Part shown: positions 33,115 to 42,945 of the stretch, piece by piece | How positions within the stretch are numbered: the stretch's first letter is position 1 | How the letters are laid out: every line of letters starts with the position of its first letter | Source of the DNA: Rhodospirillaceae bacterium | GTDB lineage: Bacteria > Pseudomonadota > Alphaproteobacteria > Bin65 | Assembly: GCA_028819475.1 (NCBI GenBank) | Contig: JAPPLJ010000016.1 | Span: forward strand, 35,960-99,959 | Length of the DNA stretch: 64,000 bases | Direction: 5' to 3' | Notes under the pieces: generated by a model | Told to the model about the DNA's origin: nothing | The model's input: only the letters and a program-made list of their open reading frames with translations | Databases searched by the model: none | Program-made: the position numbers and the translations under genes

Positions 33115-34878
33115 ATGAACGTTTTCCGCCATTTTCGCGACGAGGTCGCGGGGGTGCTGGCCGCGCTGGCCCGGGCCGGGGACCTGCCCGCCGACGCGGA
33201 TTTCGACCGCGTGACCTGCGAGCCGCCGCGCGATGCCAGCCACGGCGACATGGCGACCAACGCCGCCCTCGTCCTCGCCAAAGCCGCCGGCGCAAAGCCG
33301 CGCGACCTGGCCGGGAAGATAACCGAAGGCCTGCACAGGCTGGATAGCGTGGCTGCGGTCGAGATCGCCGGCCCCGGCTTCATCAACATCCGGATCGCCG
33401 ACGGTTTCTGGCAGCGCCGCGTGGCCGATATTCTCACGGCCGGCAAAGCCTATGGCGATACGGATGTCGGCCGGGGCGAAGCCGTCAACGTCGAGTTCAC
33501 CAGCGCGAACCCGACTGGCCTGCTCCATGTCGCCCATGCCCGGGGCGCCGTCTTCGGCGATGCGCTGGCGGCGCTACTGGAAAAGGCCGGCTATGCCGTC
33601 ACAACGGAATATTACATCAACGACTGGGGCGGCCAGGTCGATATCCTCGCCGAATCCCTGTTGAAACGGATGCGCCAGCTACAGGGCGATACCGTGGCGG
33701 AGGCCGAATTCGACGGCCTCTATCCGGGCCGGGAGGTGATCGAAGCGGCGGAAGCGGCGCTGGACCTGCCGCCCGGCGAGCGGCCGGATCCGGCGTCCGG
33801 CAGCGAGGAAAACCGGATCCGCGCCCGCGACTTTGCCGTCGCGTACATGATGGACCGGATCAGGAGCGACCTGGCTGCACTCGGCGTCCGCCACGACGTG
33901 TTTGCATCGGAACGGTCGCTCGTCGAGGCCGGCGCCGTCGATGCCGCCTTCGCCGACCTGGAGGCGCGCGGGCTGATCTATACCGGCGTGCTCGAGCCGC
34001 CCAAGGGCAAGCGGCCCGAGGACTGGGAGGAACGGCCGCAATCTCTGTTCCGCTCCACAGGATTCGGCGACGATATCGACCGGCCATTGAAGAAATCGAA
34101 CGGCGACTGGACCTATTTCGCCACGGACATCGCCTATCACCGGGACAAGTGGAAGCGCGGCGCCGGGCGGCTGATCGACGTGTGGGGCGCCGACCATCAG
34201 GGCTACATCCCGCGGATGAAGGCGGCGGTCGACGCCATCACCCGGGGCGGGGCCGCGCTCGACGTGAAGGTGGTCCAGCTTGTCCGCCTGATCCGCGACG
34301 GCGCGGTGGTGAAAATGTCGAAGCGGGCCGGCGATGTCGTGACCGTCCGCGACGTCGTCGACGAGGTCGGCAAGGATGTCGTCCGCTTCGTCATGCTGAC
34401 GCGCCGGAACGATGCGCCGCTCGATTTCGACTTCGTCAAGGTCACCGAGCAGTCGAAGGACAACCCGGTCTTCTATGTCCAATACGCCCACGCGCGCAGC
34501 TGTTCGGTGTTCCGCCAGGTGAAGGAGATCCTGCCGGACCTCGATACCGGCCACCCATCCCTGGTAAATGCCGACTGCTCAATCTTGACGAATGAAGGAG
34601 AATTAAGTCTAATCAAGAAGCTTACCATGTGGCCCAGAGTAATCGAGAGCGCAGCCGAAACACACGAGCCGCACAGAATCGCCTATTACTTGTACGATGT
34701 TGCGGCGGACTTTCATGCGCACTGGAACCGGGGGCGGGACGATCCCGATTTACGGTTTGTCCGGCCGGATGATCTTCCGCTCACCCTGGCCCGGCTGGCG
34801 CTGGTCAAAGCCGTCGCAACCGTCATTGCTTCGGGCCTGATTCTGTTCGGCGTCGAGCCGGCAGAGGAAATGCGGTGA
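33115..34878 (+). CDS. argS: Arginyl-tRNA synthetase
   Basis: 587 residues. Class I synthetase: the HIGH motif appears as HVAHARG (after [11 protein letters not shown]) and the KMSK signature as KMSKRAG. The N-terminal additional domain and a C-terminal DALR anticodon-binding domain are present. ATG 33115 fits the family. Odd feature: about 34561-34720, in the anticodon-binding part, is far poorer in G+C than the rest (24 of 60 bases in 34561-34620), with rare codons such as TTA and CTA, while the protein remains conserved. A recombination patch is suspected. It overlaps the SPOR gene by GTGA. Confidence 0.95.
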   Translation: MNVFRHFRDEVAGVLAALARAGDLPADADFDRVTCEPPRDASHGDMATNAALVLAKAAGAKPRDLAGKITEGLHRLDSVAAVEIAGPGFINIRIADGFWQRRVADILTAGKAYGDTDVGRGEAVNVEFTSANPTGLLHVAHARGAVFGDALAALLEKAGYAVTTEYYINDWGGQVDILAESLLKRMRQLQGDTVAEAEFDGLYPGREVIEAAEAALDLPPGERPDPASGSEENRIRARDFAVAYMMDRIRSDLAALGVRHDVFASERSLVEAGAVDAAFADLEARGLIYTGVLEPPKGKRPEDWEERPQSLFRSTGFGDDIDRPLKKSNGDWTYFATDIAYHRDKWKRGAGRLIDVWGADHQGYIPRMKAAVDAITRGGAALDVKVVQLVRLIRDGAVVKMSKRAGDVVTVRDVVDEVGKDVVRFVMLTRRNDAPLDFDFVKVTEQSKDNPVFYVQYAHARSCSVFRQVKEILPDLDTGHPSLVNADCSILTNEGELSLIKKLTMWPRVIESAAETHEPHRIAYYLYDVAADFHAHWNRGRDDPDLRFVRPDDLPLTLARLALVKAVATVIASGLILFGVEPAEEMR

Positions 34879-35876
34879 CCGACGACGACTATGACGATTA
34901 TGAAGACGCCGCCCCCGGCGGGAGTGGCTGGGGGGCCGGCTGGATTTCCGTCGTCTATCGCTGGCTGCTCGGCATCGGGGGAGTCGCGGCCCTGGTCTTC
35001 GGCGGCGTCTATCTGCACTACAGCTTCGGCGGCGGGGCCGGGCCGGAACAGGGGAGCGTCCCGCTGATCCGCGCGGCCGAAGGGCCGGTCAAGGTCCGGC
35101 CGGAAAATCCGGGCGGCCGGACGGTGCCGAACAAGGATCTCGACGTCTACAAGGAAATCGATGCCGCGCAACTCAAGGGACTGCCCGGCAAGCCGTCCGA
35201 GGACCTGCTCGCGCCCGGCAAGCCGCGCCCGGCGGCAAAGCGGGACCCCGTTCCAAAGGGGCCGGTCTGCCATCCGGTGCCGACCCTGCTCGCCGATACC
35301 GGCCGCTACCGGCTTGCTGCGCTGAAGCTCGCATCGTCGAAACCTGCCGTGTCGAGGCCAGCGGCTGCGGAGAAGGCGGCCAAGCCGCGGGCGAAGCGGC
35401 CCGTACCGAAAACCGTACCGAAGAGCGCGCCCGATTCCGCGACGAAAACCGTGCTGAAATCGGTACCGAAGTCTGTGCGGACCGCCAGGGCCGCCCGTGA
35501 GGCCGATACAGGCAAAGCGGGCGCGGGCAAGGCGGCCGTACGCAAGGCCAGTACGCGGGCCGGTACGGATAAAGCAGGCGCCGGCACCCGGAAACCGGCC
35601 GTCAAGAACCGCCGGACCGCGAAAGCCGGAAGGTTCCGTATCCAGCTCGGCGCTTTCCGGACGCGGGCCAAGGCCGCCCGCCACGGGCAGGGCCTGCAGC
35701 GCAAACACCATGGCCTGCTCGGTCAACTGAACATGGTCGTCGTGCGGGTCGACCTGGGCTCGAAAGGCATCTTCTACCGGCTTCGGGCCGGACCGTTCGC
35801 AAACCGGCAATCGGCGCGCGAGCTGTGCCGGTCGCTGGGCAAGCGGCGGATCGACTGTTTCCTCGTCAGCGGATAG
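34875..35876 (+). CDS. SPOR-domain cell-envelope protein
   Basis: 333 residues. An acidic N-terminus, one membrane helix at about 33-56, a long Lys/Ala/Pro/Val-rich linker with imperfect repeats, and a C-terminal SPOR domain (about 250-332, starting [14 protein letters not shown]). SPOR domains bind glycan strands stripped of peptides at the division site. GTG 34875 overlaps the argS stop. This slot between argS and nagZ holds a SPOR protein in many alphaproteobacteria. Probably anchored in the inner membrane with the SPOR domain in the periplasm. Confidence 0.88.
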   Translation: MTDDDYDDYEDAAPGGSGWGAGWISVVYRWLLGIGGVAALVFGGVYLHYSFGGGAGPEQGSVPLIRAAEGPVKVRPENPGGRTVPNKDLDVYKEIDAAQLKGLPGKPSEDLLAPGKPRPAAKRDPVPKGPVCHPVPTLLADTGRYRLAALKLASSKPAVSRPAAAEKAAKPRAKRPVPKTVPKSAPDSATKTVLKSVPKSVRTARAAREADTGKAGAGKAAVRKASTRAGTDKAGAGTRKPAVKNRRTAKAGRFRIQLGAFRTRAKAARHGQGLQRKHHGLLGQLNMVVVRVDLGSKGIFYRLRAGPFANRQSARELCRSLGKRRIDCFLVSG

Positions 35877-35883
35877 TCGTTCG

Positions 35884-36924
35884 TTGACGGTCGGCGCGAC
35901 GATTCTCGGCTGCGCGTCGGCCCGGCTATCGGAGGACGAACGGCGGTTCTTTGGAAGCGCCGATCCTCTCGGCTTCATCCTGTTCGCCCGCAATATCGAA
36001 ACGCCGGACCAGGTTCGGGCGCTGGTCAACGAGCTGCGCGAGGCGGTCGGACGCGGCGATGCGCCGGTGCTGATCGACCAGGAAGGCGGCAGGGTCGCCC
36101 GGCTGGGGCCGCCGTTCTGGTACCGGGCACCGGCTGCGGCCGTGCTTGCCGGCGTCCATGCCGAAGATCCGGACCGCGGCGCCGAAGCCCTGACCCTCAG
36201 CACGCAACTCATCGCCGCCGACCTGATCGACCTGGGAATCGATGTCGACTGCACGCCGGTGGCCGACCTGGCGATCGCCGGCGCGCATGACGTGATCGGC
36301 GACCGCGCCTATGGAGCGACGCCGGATCGGGTTGCATCGCTCGGCCGGATCGTCGCCCGGACGCTGCTCGAAGCCGGCGTGATCCCGGTCGTCAAGCATA
36401 TCCCCGGCCACGGCCGCGCCCTCGCCGACAGCCACCGCGAACTGCCCGTGGTCGACGCGCCGGTCGACCAGTTGCGCAGGACGGATTTCGCGCCGTTCTC
36501 GGCGCTGGCCGACCTGCCCTGGGCCATGACCGCCCATGTGGTTTACGAAGCGCTGGACGCGACCGCGCCGGCGACCTTGTCCGAACTGATGGTCAGCACC
36601 ATCATACGCACCCAGATCGGATTCCAGGGGCTGCTCTTGAGCGATGACCTGTCGATGCAGGCGCTGGAAGGCCCGTTCGACCGCCGGGCGCGGCAATGCC
36701 GGATCGCCGGATGCGATATCGCGCTTCATTGCAATGGCGACATGGAAGAGATGATACAGGTCGTCGAAGGGGCCGGGCACATGGACGATGCCGGCCTGAA
36801 TCGGGTGGAAGCGGGCCGCGCCATGCTGGGAACGCTGGCAGACTTCGACCGGGAGGCCGCGCTTGCCCGCATGGCGGCGCTGCTTGAGGGCCGCGCGGAC
36901 TTCGGCCGGAGCGCCGGTTCTTGA
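35884..36924 (+). CDS. nagZ: Beta-N-acetylhexosaminidase
   Basis: 346 residues of glycoside hydrolase family 3. It releases N-acetylglucosamine from muropeptides during cell-wall recycling in the cytoplasm. Seen: LIDQEGGRVARL, the KHIPGHGRALADSH motif with the catalytic histidine, and LLSDDLSMQAL with the nucleophile aspartate. The start is a TTG (35884), seven bases after the SPOR stop; no ATG or GTG is available near the family start. It ends in a TTGA overlap with the protease gene. Confidence 0.92.
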   Translation: MTVGATILGCASARLSEDERRFFGSADPLGFILFARNIETPDQVRALVNELREAVGRGDAPVLIDQEGGRVARLGPPFWYRAPAAAVLAGVHAEDPDRGAEALTLSTQLIAADLIDLGIDVDCTPVADLAIAGAHDVIGDRAYGATPDRVASLGRIVARTLLEAGVIPVVKHIPGHGRALADSHRELPVVDAPVDQLRRTDFAPFSALADLPWAMTAHVVYEALDATAPATLSELMVSTIIRTQIGFQGLLLSDDLSMQALEGPFDRRARQCRIAGCDIALHCNGDMEEMIQVVEGAGHMDDAGLNRVEAGRAMLGTLADFDREAALARMAALLEGRADFGRSAGS

Positions 36925-37628
36925 GCGGCGAGTTTTCCCAGGCTGTCGTCATCCTGCTGTTTGCGGGCGCCGCCATCGTGGCGATCACGATGCACGAAGC
37001 GGCGCACGGCTTCGTGGCCGCCCGGCTGGGCGATCCGACGCCGGCAGAGCACGGACGGCTGTCGATCAACCCGCTGCGCCATCTCGATCTGGTCGGCACG
37101 CTCATCGTGCCGGTTGCAATCCTGTTTCTGCCGACGCCGAGCCGGTTCATTTTCGGCTGGGCGAAGCCGGTTCCGATCGATCCGCTCAAGATGGGCCGGC
37201 CGCGGCGCGACATGCTTCTGGTCGCCGCCGTCGGGCCATTGACGAACATTGTGCTGGCGGTGGGTTTCGCGCTGATCCAGGGGCTGCTGCAACCGGTCGG
37301 CCTGGCGGAGGGCATCGTCGCCGGCGTCTGTTCCGCGATGATTTTCGTGAATGTGTTGATCGCGCTGTTCAACCTCATTCCGCTGCTGCCGCTGGATGGC
37401 GGACAGGTGGTCCTCCACCTGCTGCCGGAGAATCTCGCCTGGCGTTACAAGCGGCTGGAACCCTATGGATTTGCCGTCATTCTGGGCATCTTTTTCCTGT
37501 TGCCCCTGGTGTCCGGCTGGCTGGGCGGCGCGATCGATCCGTTCGACGCGGTGATCCGGCCCCTGGCCGAAGGCCTGATCCGGCATTTCGAGACCGTAAC
37601 CGGCGCAAGCGTCATCCGATTGTGGTAG
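36921..37628 (+). CDS. Site-2 protease family (M50) membrane metalloprotease
   Basis: 235 residues, about six membrane helices. The zinc motif HEAAH is at 25-29, and the third ligand lies in NLIPLLPLDGGQ. These compact M50 proteases cut proteins within the membrane; this one is a regular neighbour of scpA in alphaproteobacteria. The start is TTG 36921, overlapping the nagZ stop. Confidence 0.9.
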   Translation: MSGEFSQAVVILLFAGAAIVAITMHEAAHGFVAARLGDPTPAEHGRLSINPLRHLDLVGTLIVPVAILFLPTPSRFIFGWAKPVPIDPLKMGRPRRDMLLVAAVGPLTNIVLAVGFALIQGLLQPVGLAEGIVAGVCSAMIFVNVLIALFNLIPLLPLDGGQVVLHLLPENLAWRYKRLEPYGFAVILGIFFLLPLVSGWLGGAIDPFDAVIRPLAEGLIRHFETVTGASVIRLW

Positions 37629-37639
37629 GCTGAACCGCC

Positions 37640-38419
37640 ATGGACGACGAATTCGAGATGGAAGACGCGCGGCCGGCTTCGGCCGACGACCGGCTTTTCC
37701 TCGATCTTCAGGGCTTCGAAGGCCCGCTCGACCTGCTGCTGGCGCTCGCCCGGGACCAGAAGGTCGATATCACCAAAATCTCGATCCTGCAGCTCTCGGA
37801 GCAGTATCTGGCCTTCATCGCGCGCGCCCGGACGCTACGGCTGGAACTGGCGGCCGATTATCTCGTCATGGCGGCCTGGCTGGCCTATCTGAAATCGCGC
37901 CTGCTGCTGCCGCGGGACGAGTCCGCCGACGAGCCGAGCGGCGCCGAAATGGCCGCGGCCCTCACCTTCCAGCTCAAGCGGCTCGAGTCCCTGCGCGAAG
38001 CCGCCGGCCGGCTGATGGCGCGGCCGCAACTGGGCCGGGAACGGTTCGTGCGCGGCGCGCCGGAAAACACGGCCGTCGTTTCCAGCACGGTCTTCGAGGT
38101 ATCGCTGTTCGACCTGCTCAGCGCCTATGCCAGGAATCGCCAGCGCCTCGGGCATGCGGTGCTGCGCATCGTGGAACCGGCCGACCTCCTGTCCATCGAG
38201 CAGGCGCGCGAACGGTTGAAGGCCCTGCTGGGCGATTTCCCGGACTGGACAGAGCTGGCGGCCTTCCTGCCGGAGGATCTGCGCGAGGGCCTCACCATGC
38301 GGTCCGCCGTCGCCTCGACGCTCGTCGCCAGCCTGGAAATGGCGCGGGCGGGCGACGTGCAGATCCGGCAGGACAGCGCCTTCGGGCCGATCCTGCTGCG
38401 CGACGGCCGCAAACGATGA
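37640..38419 (+). CDS. scpA: Segregation and condensation protein A
   Basis: 259 residues. The kleisin subunit that, with ScpB and SMC, forms the chromosome-organising complex. Typical blocks: LQGFEGPLDLLLALARDQKVDI and YLVMAAWLAYLKSRLLLP. A C-terminal winged-helix part precedes the short basic end. It overlaps scpB by four bases (ATGA). Confidence 0.93.
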   Translation: MDDEFEMEDARPASADDRLFLDLQGFEGPLDLLLALARDQKVDITKISILQLSEQYLAFIARARTLRLELAADYLVMAAWLAYLKSRLLLPRDESADEPSGAEMAAALTFQLKRLESLREAAGRLMARPQLGRERFVRGAPENTAVVSSTVFEVSLFDLLSAYARNRQRLGHAVLRIVEPADLLSIEQARERLKALLGDFPDWTELAAFLPEDLREGLTMRSAVASTLVASLEMARAGDVQIRQDSAFGPILLRDGRKR

Positions 38420-39144
38420 GCGGCGCCGGTTCGCCGGAAGACCCGGCCGCTGCGCCGGAATCCGGCAGCACGGCCGGCAGCGATCCGGTGGCAGCCGACG
38501 GCGGGGCCGACAGCAGGACCGTCCGGCTGATCGAGGCGCTGCTGTTTTCCGCCGCCGAACCGGTCCGCGAGTCGGACCTGGCGCAGCGGCTGCCGGATCC
38601 CGGCCAGCTCGACCCGGCGCTGAAAATCCTGCGCAGCCTGTACGAAAACCGGGGCGTCGAGCTGTACAGGGCGGGCGACGCCTGGGCGTTCCGGACCGCG
38701 CCCGACCTGGGCGACGCCCTCAGGATCGAGCGGTCGACGGTGCGAAAACTGTCCCGCGCAGCGGTCGAGACGCTGGCGGTCATCGCCTATCATCAGCCGG
38801 TGACCCGCGCAGAGATCGAGGAAATCCGGGGTGTCGGGCAAAGCCGCGGCACCCTCGACCTGTTGCTGGAGGCCGGCTGGATCAAGCCGGGCCGCCGCCG
38901 CCAGACGCCGGGCCGGCCGCTGACCTGGATCACCACCCAGGCCTTTCTCGACCATTTCGGCCTGGAGAATGTCGGGGACCTCCCGGGCGTCGCGGATCTC
39001 AAGGCCTCCGGCCTGCTCGACAAGCGGCCGGCCATCGAGGCGTTCCGCGACATGGCGGGCTCTCATACGCCGGAGGACGCAGAGAACGCGGGGGAAGCGG
39101 CGGAAGGCGCCGATCCGGCAGAGGCTGCCGCCGATACCGACTGA
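38416..39144 (+). CDS. scpB: Segregation and condensation protein B
   Basis: 242 residues. It binds ScpA through two winged-helix domains. Seen: LIEALLFSAAEPV, ETLAVIAYHQPVTRAEIEEIRGV and GRPLTWITTQAFLDHFGL. Both ends have acidic, Ala-rich extensions. ATG 38416 overlaps the scpA stop. Confidence 0.93.
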   Translation: MSGAGSPEDPAAAPESGSTAGSDPVAADGGADSRTVRLIEALLFSAAEPVRESDLAQRLPDPGQLDPALKILRSLYENRGVELYRAGDAWAFRTAPDLGDALRIERSTVRKLSRAAVETLAVIAYHQPVTRAEIEEIRGVGQSRGTLDLLLEAGWIKPGRRRQTPGRPLTWITTQAFLDHFGLENVGDLPGVADLKASGLLDKRPAIEAFRDMAGSHTPEDAENAGEAAEGADPAEAAADTD

Positions 39145-39174
39145 CCGGCGCGCGAACCTGCGGCACATTGCGAC

Positions 39175-39189
39175 TGCAAATCATTTGCA
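39175..39189. promoter_or_regulatory. Fur-like palindrome before the iron ABC operon
   Basis: TGCAAATCATTTGCA is a 15-base palindrome around a central C, the form of iron-response operators (Fur/Mur type) in proteobacteria, 47 bases before the permease start. The surrounding bases are AT-rich against the local background. Its place before an iron-type transporter supports the call. Confidence 0.6.
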
Positions 39190-39235
39190 ACAGTGCTAAG
39201 GGCGCACGCTATCGCTTGTCTGCCGAAGTCGCGTC

Positions 39236-40975
39236 GTGCCCGCCGATTCGCCCGTTGCCACGCTGAACGCCTCCCCCGGAACCGTGAGCGCGCCGCCGCT
39301 CAGGCCGGCGCGCGCCGTCTGGGGGCTCGGTCTGGCGGCGGTTCTCGGCGCCGTCCTCCTGCCGATTGCCGTGGTGCTGGCGCACCTGTTCGTCCCGACC
39401 GGCGACCTGTGGGCCCATCTCGCGTCGACCGTCCTGCCCCGCTATGTCGTCAACACGCTGTGGCTGATCGCCGGCGTCGGCGTGCTGACGCTGATCGGCG
39501 GGGTCGGCACGGCCTGGCTGGTCAGCCTGTGCCGCTTTCCCGGCCGGCGGTTCTTTTCCTGGGCGCTCCTGCTGCCCTTCGCCATGCCGGCCTACGTCAT
39601 CGCCTACACCTATACCGGGCTGCTCGACTTTTCCGGTCCGGTCCAGACCGGATTGCGCGACCTGTTCGGCTGGTCCGCCGGCGACTACCCGGCGCCGAAC
39701 ATCCGGTCGCTGGCCGGCGCGATCGTCATGCTGAGCCTCGTCCTGTACCCCTATGTCTACCTGCTCAGCCGGTCGGCGTTTCTCGAACAATCCATCTGTT
39801 CGCTCGAGGTCAGCCGCACGCTGGGCTGCACGCCGGCGCAGGCGATGTGGCGGGTCGCGCTGCCGCTGGCCCGGCCGTCCATCGTCGCCGGCATGGCGCT
39901 GGCGCTGCTGGAGGCGTTGAACGAATTCGGCGCCATGCAGCATTTCGGCGTCGATACCTTCACGACCGGCATCTTCCGCGTCTGGCTCGCGGACGGCAGT
40001 CCGGCCGCGGCGGCCAAGCTGGCGTCGGTTTTCCTGATCTTCGTATTTGCGATCCTGGTGCTGGAACGCCGGTCGCGCGGGCGTGCCGCTTTCCACAATC
40101 TGTCCATCCGCTACCGGCCCCTGCCGGGATGGCGGCTTGCCGGCTGGCGCGCCGCCTTCGCCGTCATCTTCTGCGCAACGCCGATCGTCTTCGGTTTCGC
40201 GGCGCCGGCGGCAGCGCTGCTCTGGTGGACCTGGCTGTCCGCCGCCGAGGTCGTCAATGCAGACTTCGTCCGCCTCCTGATCACCAGCGTCGCCCTCGCC
40301 GGTTCGGCGGCGCTCATTACGGTCGCCGTCGCCCTGTTCCTCGCCTACGCCGCCCGGCGCTCCGCCAGCCGCCTGTTCCGCGGGCTGACGCGGCTGGCGG
40401 CAATCGGCTATGCCGTGCCGGGCGCCGTTCTCGCCGTCGGCATCGTCATTCCCTTCGCGGCGCTGGACGAACGGATCAACGCCTTCGGCGCGGACATCTT
40501 CGGCCTGTCGCCCGGCCTGATTTTCAGCGGCACCGTATTCGCCCTCCTGTTTGCCTACGCCGTGCGCTTTCTCGCGATCTCCTACGGCGCCGTCGACGGC
40601 GGCCTCACCCGCATCACCGGTCATATGGACGATGCTGCGCGGACACTGGGCGCCAGCGCGACGGGCGTCGTCCGGCGCATCCACGCGCCGATGCTCCGAC
40701 CCAGCATCGCCGCCGCCGGCCTGCTGATCTTCGTCGACGTCCTGAAGGAACTGCCGGCAACGCTGCTGCTGCGGCCGTTCGGTATCGATACGCTGGCGCT
40801 GCGGACATACGAATACGCCACCGACGAACAGCTGGTCGAGGCGGCGCCGTCGGCGCTTGCGATCGTTCTCGCCGGAACGCTTCCCGTGATCCTGCTGTCC
40901 CGCGCCATGCGGCGCAGCAGCGAGCCGCGCGAGGCGGAGAAGATCGCCCCGATCGCGGCGCCGGCGCCGCTATGA
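39236..40975 (+). CDS. Iron(III)-type ABC transporter permease, two fused halves
   Basis: 579 residues with about twelve membrane helices, a tandem of two BPD-transport domains as in FbpB/SfuB. The EAA-type loops are seen at EVSRTLGCTPAQAMWRVALPLARP (first half) and MDDAARTLGASATGVVRRIHAPMLRP (second). GTG 39236 was taken as the start; it lies closely after the Fur-like palindrome. It ends in ATGA with the ATPase gene. No periplasmic binding protein is encoded next to it, so FbpA must be elsewhere. The cargo is ferric ion by family, or possibly another substrate of the same subgroup. Confidence 0.85.
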   Translation: MPADSPVATLNASPGTVSAPPLRPARAVWGLGLAAVLGAVLLPIAVVLAHLFVPTGDLWAHLASTVLPRYVVNTLWLIAGVGVLTLIGGVGTAWLVSLCRFPGRRFFSWALLLPFAMPAYVIAYTYTGLLDFSGPVQTGLRDLFGWSAGDYPAPNIRSLAGAIVMLSLVLYPYVYLLSRSAFLEQSICSLEVSRTLGCTPAQAMWRVALPLARPSIVAGMALALLEALNEFGAMQHFGVDTFTTGIFRVWLADGSPAAAAKLASVFLIFVFAILVLERRSRGRAAFHNLSIRYRPLPGWRLAGWRAAFAVIFCATPIVFGFAAPAAALLWWTWLSAAEVVNADFVRLLITSVALAGSAALITVAVALFLAYAARRSASRLFRGLTRLAAIGYAVPGAVLAVGIVIPFAALDERINAFGADIFGLSPGLIFSGTVFALLFAYAVRFLAISYGAVDGGLTRITGHMDDAARTLGASATGVVRRIHAPMLRPSIAAAGLLIFVDVLKELPATLLLRPFGIDTLALRTYEYATDEQLVEAAPSALAIVLAGTLPVILLSRAMRRSSEPREAEKIAPIAAPAPL

Positions 40976-42042
40976 CCGCCGCGCCGCCCGGCCCCGACCT
41001 GTCCGTCGACGCGCTGAGCCACCGGTTCGACCGGGTGACGGCGCTGAAGGAAATTTCGCTCGAAATCGGCGGGGGCGAGATCCTGGCGCTGCTCGGGCCG
41101 TCGGGCTGCGGCAAGTCCACCCTGCTGCGGCTGGTCGCCGGGCTGGAAGCCATCCAGCACGGCACCATCGCCATCGGCGGAAGGACGGTCAGCGCCGCGC
41201 CCGGCCTCAACCTGCCGCCCGAACGGCGCGATGTCGGGTTCCTGTTCCAGGACTATGCGCTGTTCCCGCATCTGAGCGCGGCCGACAACGTCGCCTTCGG
41301 GCTGCAGCATCTGGGCGACGCCGAACGGCGCAAACGAGTCGGCGAAGTGCTGGAGCGCGTCGGCGTATCGGCCCTCGCCGACGCCTTTCCCCATACCCTG
41401 TCGGGCGGCCAGCAGCAGCGGATCGCCCTTGCCCGGGCGCTGGCGCCGTCACCCGGCATGCTGCTGCTGGACGAGCCGTTGTCCGGCCTCGACGCGCGTC
41501 TTCGCCATGGCCTGGCCGATACGTTGCTGGCCATCCTGCGCGAGACCGGGACGACGGCGGTCGTGGTGACGCACGATCCGGAAGAGGCCATGTATGTCGC
41601 CGACCGGATCGGCGTCCTGCGCGACGGCAGGCTGATGCAGTTCGGCGCGCCCGCCGCCGTCTATGACCGCCCGGCCAACCCGTTCGTCGCCAATTTCCTT
41701 AGCGATTCTAACCGGTTGACCGGCATTGTCGGAGAATCGGGAACGATTGACACGGGCTGGGGGCCGGTCGATGCCGGAAGCCTGCCGGCCGGCGCCGCGG
41801 TACAAATTCTCGTTCGCTACGAAGGCGTCGGCTTTGGCGGCGACGGCGCGGTGCGCGCCCGGGTCCTGCGCAGCCGGCCGGTCGGCAGCGGCGCGGTTAT
41901 CGTGCTGGAGGCGGCGGACCGGCCGGGCGAAACGCTGTATGCCCGTGCGCCGGCAGCGCGCGCGCCCCGCGAGGGCGATTGCGTCGCGGTGACGCTAGAC
42001 CCGGCGCATGTGTTTGTTTTTCCGTCGGCAAACGCTAAATAG
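40972..42042 (+). CDS. Iron(III)-type ABC transporter ATP-binding protein
   Basis: 356 residues. Walker A GPSGCGKST (42-50), Q-loop LFQDYALFPH, signature LSGGQQQR, Walker B LLLDEPLSGLD and the switch HDPEEAM are all intact. A C-terminal TOBE-like domain follows (VDAGSLPAGAAVQILVRYE). It powers the permease encoded upstream, whose stop overlaps the ATG. Similar to FbpC/AfuC. Confidence 0.88.
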   Translation: MTAAPPGPDLSVDALSHRFDRVTALKEISLEIGGGEILALLGPSGCGKSTLLRLVAGLEAIQHGTIAIGGRTVSAAPGLNLPPERRDVGFLFQDYALFPHLSAADNVAFGLQHLGDAERRKRVGEVLERVGVSALADAFPHTLSGGQQQRIALARALAPSPGMLLLDEPLSGLDARLRHGLADTLLAILRETGTTAVVVTHDPEEAMYVADRIGVLRDGRLMQFGAPAAVYDRPANPFVANFLSDSNRLTGIVGESGTIDTGWGPVDAGSLPAGAAVQILVRYEGVGFGGDGAVRARVLRSRPVGSGAVIVLEAADRPGETLYARAPAARAPREGDCVAVTLDPAHVFVFPSANAK

Positions 42043-42167
42043 CGCTAAATGGATCGGGCGCAACGAACCGCGCCGGAAAGGCGCGTCGGCCGGCTGCGCA
42101 AAGCCATTGGAACGCGGCCGGATCGCCGGAATGAGACCGGAAGCAGACCGGGCAGGGGAGAAGTGGA

Positions 42168-42401
42168 ATGGGCCTGAGCATCTGGCAAATCCTGATCATC
42201 GTCGCGGTCATCCTGCTGCTGTTCGGCGGCCGGAAAATTCCCGGACTGATGCGCGACCTGGGCAGCGGCATCACTCAGTTCCGCAAGGGCCTGAAGGCCG
42301 ATTCCGAATCGGCCGCCGCCGGTGGCGACGACGCCAAGGTCATCGACGGCAAGAGCGGCCAGACCGCCGGCGCCAAGGTCGACGAGGTCGAGAAAGCCTG
42401 A
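42168..42401 (+). CDS. tatA: Sec-independent translocase TatA
   Basis: 77 residues: a short N-terminal membrane helix (IWQILIIVAVILLLFGG), the hinge with KIPGLMRDLGSGITQFRKGL as amphipathic helix, and a charged tail. Forms the size-variable pore of the Tat path for folded proteins. It starts tatABC. Confidence 0.93.
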   Translation: MGLSIWQILIIVAVILLLFGGRKIPGLMRDLGSGITQFRKGLKADSESAAAGGDDAKVIDGKSGQTAGAKVDEVEKA

Positions 42402-42480
42402 TCCGACACCGCGCCGGACATCGTGCCGGGGCTGGTATCGGGGCTGAAGGCCGGGAAGCGCGGGCCGCGATTGTAGGGCG

Positions 42481-42945
42481 ATGTTCGATCTCGGCTGGAT
42501 GGAAATGGCGATGATCGCCGTCATCACGTTGATGATCGTCGGCCCGAAAGACATGCCGAAGGTCGTCAAGGGCGTCACCGAGGGCATCGGCCGGCTCAAG
42601 GCGCTGTCCGGCGAATTCCGCTCCGGCCTGGACGACCTCGCCCGCGAAGCCGATCTGGACAAGCTCCAGCAGGATATCGACAAGGTCGCCAACGCCGCGA
42701 GCGAGGAAATGAACGCCATCGAGGACATGGCGGGCGATTTCGACTACGCCGGCGTGGACGATAATTCCGACAGCCCCGACTACAGTTCCTACTGGAAGCC
42801 GATTCCGGCCTGGCGCAACGTCTCACCGGGCGATGCCGCCGACAAGTGGCCCAGGCACCGCAAGGCGCCGCGCAAGGCCCGGCCACGCTACAGCGGCCGC
42901 CGGACGGGCCGCGACACGCCGGGCAAGCGCAAGGTCCGGAGATGA
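42481..42945 (+). CDS. tatB: Sec-independent translocase TatB
   Basis: 154 residues. The membrane anchor MFDLGWMEMAMIAVITLMIVG is followed by GPKDMPKVVKGVTEGIGRLK, the TatB-type amphipathic helix, and a long soluble region that ends strongly basic (KAPRKARPRYSGRR). It recognises twin-arginine substrates with TatC. ATGA overlap with tatC. Confidence 0.93.
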   Translation: MFDLGWMEMAMIAVITLMIVGPKDMPKVVKGVTEGIGRLKALSGEFRSGLDDLAREADLDKLQQDIDKVANAASEEMNAIEDMAGDFDYAGVDDNSDSPDYSSYWKPIPAWRNVSPGDAADKWPRHRKAPRKARPRYSGRRTGRDTPGKRKVRR

